From G963667675 sp965249215 (GTDB lineage: Bacteria; Chloroflexota; Dehalococcoidia; Lucifugimonadales; UBA3495): a stretch of 64,000 nucleotides of DNA. Below the pieces are notes generated by a model that searched no databases, was not told where the DNA came from, and saw nothing but the letters and a program-made list of their open reading frames with translations. Positions 26,708-33,592 of the stretch are shown in pieces. Each line of letters opens with the position of its first letter. The stretch's first letter is position 1. The stretch is from positions 496,001 through 560,000 of the forward strand of contig CBDFLN010000002.1 in NCBI GenBank assembly GCA_965249215.1. Reading direction: 5' to 3'. The translations under genes were made by a program, and so were the position numbers.

Positions 26708-27691
26708 CTAGTCCATGGTAAGAATTATCTTCCCGAAATTTGCGTTGGTTTCCATATACTCGTGAGCTTCAGTCACTTTTTCCAGAGGAAAAGTCCGGTC
26801 GATAACCGGCTGAATGCGGCCGTCAACTATCAGCGGCAGTACGTGCCTCTTGAACTGATGAGTCAGCTCTATCTTCTCCTCCAAAGGCCTGCGACCTGAC
26901 ACCGTGCCGTGCACCTGCAACCGCTTGGGGAAGAAATTTCCCAGGTCGGCTTCCACCTTATTTCCACCTATCAGCCCAAAAAGGACCATCCTGCCCTTGA
27001 GGGATAGTGAGGCCAGGTTGCGCTCCCAGTAGGGCCCGCCAACCATGTCAAAAACTACGTTTACTCCAGTGCCTCCGGTCCTTTCCTGGACGACTTGAGC
27101 AAAGTCCTTGTCCTTATAGTTGATACCCACGTCCAGCCCCAGCTTTGCAGCCATGGCCAGCTTGTCGTCCGAACCCGCCGTCCCAAACACGTATGCTCCT
27201 GCTTGGTGAGCCAGTTGAATGGCAGCGGTGCCGACCCCGCTCCCGATCGCGTGGATCAACACCGACTCGCCCATTTTCAGGTCGCAGATATTAAAAAGCG
27301 CGTCGTAGGCGGTGATGAAGACATGCGGAATAGCGGCTGCTTGGGCGAAATCCAGGTTGGGCGGCATGGGTATAGCCATGAGTTCGTGGGTAACCACCCG
27401 GTCGGCATTTCCGCCTCCCGCAAGCAGCCCAAATACCTTCTCTCCGGGAGTCAGTCCGTTAACCCGTTCACCAACCGAGGTCACCACACCCGCAAACTCT
27501 TGGCCGGGCACGTCGCTCCGGACCCCCGGCGGAGCGGTGTACCCGCCTTGGCGTTGCATCAGGTCTACCCGGTTCAGCGCCGAGGCTTTAACCTCTACGA
27601 GCACCTCGTCGGGCCCGGCTATCGGGTCCTCGGTTTCTTGCACCCGAATCACCTCGGGGCCTCCCAGTTCAGTGATTATGGCGGCGCGCAT
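26708..27691 (-). CDS. NAD(P)H:quinone oxidoreductase, zinc-free MDR family
   Basis: 327 residues, medium-chain dehydrogenase/reductase of the quinone-reductase/PIG3 type: MRAAIITELGGPEVIRVQE, the substrate-domain segment NRVDLMQRQGGY, and the nucleotide site VLIHAIGSGVGTAAIQLA. The structural and catalytic zinc Cys residues of alcohol dehydrogenases are absent. It reduces quinones or enones with NADPH. It is the first gene of the minus-strand cluster. Confidence 0.9.
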   Translation of the reverse strand: MRAAIITELGGPEVIRVQETEDPIAGPDEVLVEVKASALNRVDLMQRQGGYTAPPGVRSDVPGQEFAGVVTSVGERVNGLTPGEKVFGLLAGGGNADRVVTHELMAIPMPPNLDFAQAAAIPHVFITAYDALFNICDLKMGESVLIHAIGSGVGTAAIQLAHQAGAYVFGTAGSDDKLAMAAKLGLDVGINYKDKDFAQVVQERTGGTGVNVVFDMVGGPYWERNLASLSLKGRMVLFGLIGGNKVEADLGNFFPKRLQVHGTVSGRRPLEEKIELTHQFKRHVLPLIVDGRIQPVIDRTFPLEKVTEAHEYMETNANFGKIILTMD

Positions 27692-27795
27692 GACATATCC
27701 TCCTGGATAGCAAGCATAGGTTGAGAGCAGGATTAGTTTCTAGGAGACGAATCGACCCGCTGAGTGTTAGAGCCTGTAACAAAACTCATGACCTG

Positions 27796-28323
27796 TCATT
27801 GGGAAGGGAGCGTCGCGACTGAACGACCCCTTACCATAGAATAAAGATTCTCCGCTTTGCTCAGAATTGTAAGTGTCGGGTAATTCGTTGACATATCCAA
27901 ACAGCGGAGCATAAGCCCCCGGAGTTCATAGCGGGCGAGGCCGGCTGTGTTCGGGCGGAGGCGGGTCAGTCCACGGCGGAAGCGGCGGTCTTGGAACCAA
28001 CGGTAGGGAGCATCTTGTCCTATGCCGGAGGAGCGTGCGGCTTGAGCCAGGGTGGGAGCAGCGGCGATGATGGGCAGAGCTTGCTGCCGGCGGGAGGGAA
28101 GGCCGGAAATTTCGATTTCTGTACCATTCTGTACCATTTCGTCCCATTTTGGGGCGTCGGCAGCAGGCGAGGGAGGGTTGGAGGATTCGGGGCTGGGCCG
28201 GCGGGAGGAAAGGCCGGAATTTTCGAATTCTGTACTATTCTGTACCATTCCGTTCCATTTTGGGGCGTCGGCAGCAGGCGAGGGAGGGTTGGAGGATTCG
28301 GGGCTGGGGCGGCGTTTGGTCAC
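27796..28323 (-). CDS. Helix-turn-helix protein with tandem-duplicated N-terminus
   Basis: 175 residues from a GTG at 28323. Residues 4-40 and 41-77 are nearly the same 37-residue unit (RRPSPESSNPPSPAADAPKW...), from a 111-bp tandem duplication. Residues about 80-150 (LPIIAAAPTLAQAARSSGIG, YRWFQDRRFR) are a homeodomain-like helix-turn-helix as in phBC6A51/terminase small-subunit-like proteins. The end is shorter than usual, so it may be decaying. It may be a mobile-element or phage relic, since an IS630 composite follows. Confidence 0.55.
   Translation of the reverse strand: MTKRRPSPESSNPPSPAADAPKWNGMVQNSTEFENSGLSSRRPSPESSNPPSPAADAPKWDEMVQNGTEIEISGLPSRRQQALPIIAAAPTLAQAARSSGIGQDAPYRWFQDRRFRRGLTRLRPNTAGLARYELRGLMLRCLDMSTNYPTLTILSKAENLYSMVRGRSVATLPSQ
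28101..28312. repeat. 111-bp tandem duplication
   Basis: Two units begin with GGCCGGAA at 28101 and 28212, and run through CCATTTTGGGGCGTCGGC to GGATTCGGGGCTGGG. The period, 111 bases (37 codons), keeps the reading frame of the minus-strand gene. The units differ at about ten sites, so the duplication is not very recent. Confidence 0.8.
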
Positions 28324-28720
28324 GACACGTCACGGGCCTCAGTGGCTGGTCTTGATTGGGTCCGGCGATATGGCAGGGACCTGACCTACATCTATGATAA
28401 GGGGAGACTGGGAGGCTGGGCAAGGGGCAAGTGTCAGTGGTGGGGGCGCTGGGGGGGATTTTCACCCCCTCTAAATCTCCCCCTTCGTAAGGGGGAGAGA
28501 TCAGGTTTGGTACAAACCGGGGAGACTGGTAACAGATCATCCATGAACATAGGTAACACTTTCCTTAAGGGGGAAAGGAAATGGCGGCTGGGAGGAGGGA
28601 ATGACGGTTTGTCAATGAATTAGCTAACACATACAAGAATGACGGCATTCGGTATTTTTAGATAGTCTTAACTATATTTTAATCCCATTGCACCCGTCAA
28701 ATCCACGGGTGTGATTGCTA
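28324..28720. other. Intergenic region with small repeats
   Basis: No gene seen. It contains the hairpin at 28476-28498 and a possible second one, CACCCGT (28691-28697) with ACGGGTG (28705-28711). GGTGTGATTGCTA (28708-28720) abuts the IS630 composite. Confidence 0.4.
28476..28498. repeat. Palindromic REP-like hairpin
   Basis: TCTCCCCCTT (28476-28485) and AAGGGGGAGA (28489-28498) pair perfectly around CGT. This C5TTCG...AAG5-type palindrome resembles dispersed REP-like repeats; a second, weaker relative (TTAAGGGGGAAAGG) follows near 28564. Confidence 0.6.
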
Positions 28721-28925
28721 GTAGTGAGTCATGCTTGGAATCGAAGGGATAGAGCCGGTGACGTTTGACCCTGGCGTCCTGGGTGTTGAACCTCCAGTTG
28801 ATGGAGTCTCGGGCGACGTTTCGCTCAGTGACCAGGGCTTGGACCTCCCGCCGGAGGGCCTCCTCGTCGGGGAGCCGCTGCCGCAGGCAGGAGCGGGACA
28901 GCACGCTGAACTCGATTTCCGCCAT

Positions 28926-28949
28926 CCCTTCGGCAAGCTCAGGACAGGA
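28926..28949. repeat. Nested 24-base insertion in transposase B
   Basis: CCCTTCGGCAAGCTCAGGAC plus AGGA, of the same TTCG-x-C-A-x-GCTCAGG kind as the motifs inside the MITE at 21924-22072. It sits in the codons after HGSWLN. Confidence 0.65.
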
Positions 28950-29370
28950 TTCAACCAACTGCCGTGATTGGGGGTGTGGTGAAACTCCAGTCGTTTGGCG
29001 ACCCGGCGGGCCTCCACCGCTGGGAAGGTTTCGTACAGAGATGCCGTGCGGTGGGTGTTCAGGTTGTCGAGCACCAGCCGGATCACCGGGACATCGGGAT
29101 AGGCCTCATCCACCAGCCAGCGCATCTGGCGGGCGAAGTCCTGCATGGTGCGCCGCTCCGTAACCGCCAGCCGGCCAGGGGCTCACAGGCCAGGAACAAG
29201 TTGCGGGCGCCCGCCCGGTGGTACTCGTAGTCCTGCCGCCGTGGTCTCTCTGGCTGGGCCGGCAGCGGGGGACGGGTGTCAGCCAGCAACTGGGTGGAGG
29301 TCTCGTCAAAGCAGACCACCGGCCGCTGGGGGTCATAGGGTTCGGCGTACAAATCCAGCACCTCCTCCAT

Positions 29371-29395
29371 TGGTCAAATACGCCGGAGCTTCCGG
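29371..29395. repeat. Nested 25-base insertion in transposase B
   Basis: Copy A reads CTCCATGTGGGCC without interruption; copies B and C have 25 extra bases ending in the near-palindrome CCGGAGCTTCCGG. Confidence 0.65.
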
Positions 29396-29990
29396 GTGGG
29401 CCACGAACTCGGCGCTCACCTTGGGGATGCACCACTCCTGCTTCTGCCACGGCTTGAGGGCGTTTGTTTCAGGTGCAGCCGCACCGTCTCGTGGGATAGG
29501 GAGGACACCAACCCCAACTCCACCACCTTGCCCGCCAAAAGGCGCAGGGTCCAGTGTTCATGCCCTTCCGGCGGTTCAGAGCAGGCCAGCGCGATGAGGT
29601 GCGCTTCGCCACGGTCGTCCAGCTTCCGGTACCGATGGGCTTGGGGTAGGTCTTTGAGAACCCCGTCCAACCCCCCTTCTGCGAAGCGCCGCTTGATCCG
29701 AAATACAGTGCCTTCGGCCACCTCCAGCGCTTCCGCCACCCGGGGGGCACTCCACCCCTCATCCGTCTTGAGCAGAATCCGTGCCCGGATGATCACCCGG
29801 GCTGAACCTTTCCCCGCACGAACCAGATGCTGGAGCTCGTTCCGTTGTTCCGACGTCAGCCGGACTCCATATTTTCCCCTGACCATACTGCCACCTCCCA
29901 TCAACACTCTCCAGAGTCAGGGTAGCGCTTTCGGTCAATTCTTCACATTACCATCTAAATCAAGTTTGACTCACTACTAGTAAACCACCG

Positions 29991-31145
29991 TCAGGTGGCA
30001 ACCCGGACGATGCCGTACATGTGCTTGAACAGCTTATAGCCTTCCTTGAGCAGGGACCCCAGGCCGCCCCCGCTGGTGGGGCGCACGTGGTCGAAGGCCA
30101 GCACCTCGGTATACCGGAAGTCACCCCGGCTTTCCAGGGCGTCGGCAAGACGGCGTGACTCCGCCGAGGGGACCAGGTCGTCGTCTCGATCGTGCATAAT
30201 CATGATCCGGGCTTCCAGGTCGGAGACGTAGCTGCGAGGTGAAATCTCCGCCATGTCCTCCCGGAAGTCGGCAGGAAGGGTCAGGTAGAGGCGTTCCGCT
30301 TCCTCCCGGGTAGTACCTGTTAGCAACTGGTGGACCGCTCTGGCTTGGTCCGATAGCCCTTCCACTTCCTCGTCGGCTACCCGCTGCTTCTCCACGAAAA
30401 TACGGCTCAGTATGTCCCGGCTCTGGGGGTCGTCCATAGCCTCGATCAGTTCGTTGGCAAATACCTTCCGGGTCATGCTGTCGGGGTTCCAAGGGTCTGT
30501 CTGGTCCTGGTAGTAGCGGGAGCGGGAGGCGACTTGCAGCAGCAGATCGCGGGCGTCGTAGTACGGGCCAAAGGCGTTGACGAAGGCCACGTCATCTTTG
30601 ATCCGAGAGTCGGAGGCGGCCACCAAGGCGAAGGAGGCCCCCACGCAGAACCCACCCATGCCAACCCGGTCCTGGTCCACGAAATCCCGCTGTTCCAGGT
30701 ACTGGAAAGCCCATATCAGGTTCTCGATCTCGTTGGGGTCGATGTTGTGCTGCAGGGCCATCATGGGGGACCAGTGGAACATGGCCACGAACCCGGCCCG
30801 GGCCAGGGCATTACCCAGGTTCACCACGTCCTCGTCGTCGCGCCCGGCGGCGTTGGCGCCCAGGAAGATCAGCACCGCCGCCCGCTCCTTGTCGTCGGGG
30901 ATGCGGTAGAGGTCGGCGACACCCGTCCCTTGGGCTTGAGGATAGGTTACTGCCTCGCGCACCGGGTCGGCGGTGAACCAGGATTGGGGCTTAACGGGTA
31001 ACCCCAGAACCTGAGTCACGAAGAGAGCGGTCTGGAACCCGGCCTGGCCCTGAGGGGTCAGGGTCACAAAGATAGTCAGGGCCACCGACAATACCGCCAG
31101 CCCGATGGCCAGCCGGCGCAGCCATTTCCAGATGAACTTTCTCAC
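29991..31145 (-). CDS. Membrane-anchored dienelactone-hydrolase-like alpha/beta hydrolase (IS cargo)
   Basis: 384 residues from a GTG at 31145 that follows GGGAGG; the frame opens at 31187. An N-terminal anchor (about 4-27, KWLRRLAIGLAVLSVALTIF) precedes an alpha/beta hydrolase domain. The elbow is GMGGFCVGAS with Cys167 in the nucleophile place, as in dienelactone hydrolases; HDRDDDLVPS offers the acid and AFDHVRP the His. An insert of about 90 helical residues (MTRKVFANELIEAM onward) forms a lid. The stop lies 12 bases from copy B and the start 59 bases from copy C, so its promoter must be in or at the edge of copy C. Substrate unknown. Confidence 0.8.
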   Translation of the reverse strand: MRKFIWKWLRRLAIGLAVLSVALTIFVTLTPQGQAGFQTALFVTQVLGLPVKPQSWFTADPVREAVTYPQAQGTGVADLYRIPDDKERAAVLIFLGANAAGRDDEDVVNLGNALARAGFVAMFHWSPMMALQHNIDPNEIENLIWAFQYLEQRDFVDQDRVGMGGFCVGASFALVAASDSRIKDDVAFVNAFGPYYDARDLLLQVASRSRYYQDQTDPWNPDSMTRKVFANELIEAMDDPQSRDILSRIFVEKQRVADEEVEGLSDQARAVHQLLTGTTREEAERLYLTLPADFREDMAEISPRSYVSDLEARIMIMHDRDDDLVPSAESRRLADALESRGDFRYTEVLAFDHVRPTSGGGLGSLLKEGYKLFKHMYGIVRVAT

Positions 31146-31408
31146 AACCCCTCCCAATCTGGATGTGCCACTCAATCCCTTCCCCATTGATGGGGGAAGG
31201 CTAGTAGTGAGTCATGCTTGGAATCGCAGGGATAGAGCCGGTGAAGTTTGACCCTGGCGTCCTGGGTGTTGAACCTCCAGTTGATGGTGGCTCGGGCGGC
31301 ATTTCGCTCCGTGACCAGGGCCAGGACCTCCCGCCGGAGGGCCTCCTCGTCGGGGAGCCGCTGCCTCAGGCAGCAGCGAGACAGCACGCTGAACTCGATT
31401 TCCGCCAT

Positions 31409-31432
31409 CCCTTCGGCAAGCTCAGGACAGGA
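31409..31432. repeat. Nested 24-base insertion in transposase C
   Basis: Same bases and same site as at 28926-28949 in copy B. Confidence 0.65.
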
Positions 31433-31863
31433 TTCAACCAACTCCCGTGCTTGGGCGGGTGGTGAAACTCCAGTCGTTTCGCAGTCCGCCGGGCCTCCAC
31501 CGCTGGGAAGGTTTCGTACAGGGAAGCCGTGCAGTGGGTGTTCAGGTTGTCCAGGACCACCCGGATTACGGGTATCTGGGGGTACGCTTCGCCCACCAGC
31601 CAGCGCATCTGGTGGGCGAAGTCCTGCATGGTGCGCCGCTCCGTAACCGCCACGTGCCGCCAGCCGGCCAGGGGCTCACAGGCCAGGAACAAGTTGCGGG
31701 CGCCCGCCCGGTGGTACTCGTAGTCCTGCCGCCGTGGTCTCTCTGGCTGGGCCGGCAGCGGGGGACGGGTGTCAGCCAGCAACTGGGTGGAGGTCTCGTC
31801 AAAGCAGACCACCGGCCGCTGGGGGTCATAGGGTTCGGCGTACAAATCCAGCACCTCCTCCAT

Positions 31864-31888
31864 TGGTCAAATACGGCGGAGCTTCCGG
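31864..31888. repeat. Nested 25-base insertion in transposase C
   Basis: Same site as 29371-29395 in copy B, with one base changed. Confidence 0.65.
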
Positions 31889-32482
31889 GTGGGCCACGAA
31901 CTCGGCGCTTACCTTGGGGATGCACCACTCCTGCTTCTGCCACGGCTTGAGGGCGTTTTTTTCAGGTGCAGCCGCACCGTCTCGTGGGATAGGGAGGGCG
32001 CCAACCCCAACTCCACCACCTTGCCCGCCAAAAGGCGCAGGGTCCAGTGTTCATGCCCTTCCGGCGGTTCAGAGCAGGCCAGCGCGATGAGGTGGGCTTC
32101 GCCCCGGTCGTCCAGCTTCCGGTACCGATGGGCTTGGGGTAGGTCTTTCATAACCCCGTCCAACCCCCCTTCTGCAAAGCGCCGCTTGATCCGAAATACA
32201 GTGCCTTCGGCCACCTCCAGCGCTTCCGCCACCCGGGGGGCACTCCACCCCTCATCCGTCTTGAGCAGAATCCGTGCCCGGATGATCACCCGGGCTGAAC
32301 CTTTCCCCGCACGAACCAGATGCTGGAGTTCGTTCCGCTGTTCCGACGTCAGCCGGACTCCATATTTTCCCCTGACCATACTGCCACCTCCCATCAACAC
32401 TCTCCAGAGTCAGGGTAGCGCCTTCGGTCAATTCTTCACATTACCATCTAAATCAAGTTTGACTCACTACTAGGTGTGATTA

Positions 32483-33496
32483 CTAAGGGTCTAAGGTTAT
32501 ATCGGGGTGGGTATCCACGCCGTACCTGGCGAACACCTCGTCTATCTGCCGCATATCGTCTCCCGATAGCGCCCAATCCACAGCTCCCAGATTTTCTTCT
32601 AATTCTCGAGTGTTTAGGTTGCCGACCAGGGCTACGCTTACGGCAGGGTGGGACAAGACCCATCTCAATGCAAGCTGAGGCATTGTCTTGCCCCGGCTCT
32701 TTGCGATGGGTTTCAAATCCTCGACAACCCGCAGGTTTCGTTGCCGATGCTCCTGGTCCCAAATTAAGAAAAGCCCCGCGTTACTCCCGGTGGAGCGACC
32801 CGTTCCTCTCATGTCGTTATCTGCGAACTTCGTGTCCGCAGTGAAGGTTCCCGTCAGCATGCCAAAACCCAGTGACCCGTAGGTCATCACACCGATGCCT
32901 TGTTGCTGGCAGTGGGGGAAAACCTCTCGCTCCACCCGCCGGTCGAACATGTTGAAATCGTACTGAACCACGTTAAGCCGTCGAGCCGCCTCACATTCTT
33001 TGAGCTGGTCCAGGGTGAAATTGGACACACCGACAGCCCGAACTTTCCCTTGCTGCACCACGCTGTCTAGGGCGCCCATAGTCTCCTCAAAGGGGGTGTT
33101 TGCATCCGGCTCGTGGACCAGCAGGACATCTAGATAATCTGTCTGAATCCTCTGCAAGCTCTGGTCGACCAAAGGAAGGATAGACTCCCTCCGGCCATCC
33201 CGGCCCTTTGGCCTGCCAACTACATGGCCCTCGGGACCCAAACCGCATTTGGTCACCACCACCACATCTTTACGGCGTGGGCCCAGGGCTCTGCCCAACA
33301 TACGTTCCGAGTCTCCCCCTCCGTAATGTGGGGCGGTATCGAAACAGGTGATTCCCCGGTCCAAGGCGCAGTGTACATTGTCGATCATTCGATCGATGTA
33401 CTCCCCCCCCCAATAGTAATGTTTTCCCATATTATGACAGCCGAAGCCGATTGCCGACGTCGTAATGTCAGTTGTTCCAAATTTACGGTATTCCAT
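32483..33496 (-). CDS. Aldo/keto reductase (intact paralog)
   Basis: 337 residues from the ATG at 33496, preceded by GGAGGTGG. Tetrad: Asp53, Tyr58 (PHYGGGDSE), Lys83 (VTKCG), His128 (LLVHEPD). The paralog at 10.9 kb shares whole segments, such as GRPKGRD-RRESIL and the KTMPQLALRWVLSHPA helix, to YGVDT; here the natural end HPDITLDP is kept. NADPH-dependent carbonyl reduction is expected, substrate unknown. It is followed closely by IS630 copy C. Confidence 0.9.
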   Translation of the reverse strand: MEYRKFGTTDITTSAIGFGCHNMGKHYYWGGEYIDRMIDNVHCALDRGITCFDTAPHYGGGDSERMLGRALGPRRKDVVVVTKCGLGPEGHVVGRPKGRDGRRESILPLVDQSLQRIQTDYLDVLLVHEPDANTPFEETMGALDSVVQQGKVRAVGVSNFTLDQLKECEAARRLNVVQYDFNMFDRRVEREVFPHCQQQGIGVMTYGSLGFGMLTGTFTADTKFADNDMRGTGRSTGSNAGLFLIWDQEHRQRNLRVVEDLKPIAKSRGKTMPQLALRWVLSHPAVSVALVGNLNTRELEENLGAVDWALSGDDMRQIDEVFARYGVDTHPDITLDP

Positions 33497-33592
33497 TGAT
33501 CTGCCACCTCCAACCATTCTAGCTCTTGCGAAACTCAGAGCGTACCTATTCGAGTCAGGGGTAGCTCGGGCCTAGCGGCCACCCATTGACAA

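Larger units (their letters stand above)
28730..29907 (-). pseudogene. IS630-type transposase, copy B, inactive
   Basis: From 29907: helix-turn-helix part (MVRGKYGVRLTSEQ, GTVFRIKRRFAEGGL), then the DDE domain with FDETSTQLL, LDNLNTH and HHTPNHGSWLN. The homopolymer at the ORF junction reads AAACAAAC, not A7. Three indels break the frame: a 25-base insert at 29371-29395, a 10-base deletion near 29167 and a 24-base insert at 28926-28949, which falls between WLN and the segment MAEIEFSVLSR holding the third acidic residue. Not functional. Confidence 0.85.
28721..29977 (-). mobile_element. IS630-type element, copy B
   Basis: 1257 bases between TA dinucleotides. The ends are inverted: left GTAGTGAGTCATGCTTGG, right (reverse) GTAGTGAGTCAAACTTGA. 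It is 10 bases shorter than copy C because CCGCCACGTG is lost between direct CCGCCA repeats near 29167. Confidence 0.88.
31212..32400 (-). pseudogene. IS630-type transposase, copy C, probably inactive
   Basis: The helix-turn-helix part (from 32400, with ATG codons at 32400 and 32376) ends at 31909 after an A7 run; a -1 slip there would continue with NALKPWQKQEW, as expected for the full protein. The DDE part (from 31863) shows FDETSTQLL, LDNLNTH and HHPPKHGSWLN. Two inserts, 25 bases at 31864-31888 and 24 bases at 31409-31432, change the frame, so no single shift gives a complete enzyme. Confidence 0.8.
31204..32470 (-). mobile_element. IS630-type element, copy C
   Basis: 1267 bases between TA (31202-31203 and 32471-32472), with ends GTAGTGAGTCATGCTTGG and, inverted, GTAGTGAGTCAAACTTGA. 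Least damaged of the three copies in length, yet with both small insertions. Its right end lies 10 bases past the stop codon of the aldo/keto reductase gene. Confidence 0.88.
28719..32472. mobile_element. Composite-transposon-like unit of two IS630-type copies and a hydrolase gene
   Basis: Copies B (28721-29977) and C (31204-32470) lie in the same orientation, each flanked by TA, with one hydrolase gene filling the 1.2 kb between them. Both carry the same two small foreign insertions, so they descend from one another. The outer borders also share a near-perfect 13-base direct repeat: GGTGTGATTGCTA at 28708-28720 and GGTGTGATTACTA at 32473-32485. Confidence 0.65.

Noticed and set aside
28101..28312. 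Tandem repeat as a CRISPR array
   Set aside because: Only two contiguous 111-base units, with no spacers and no cas genes in the window.
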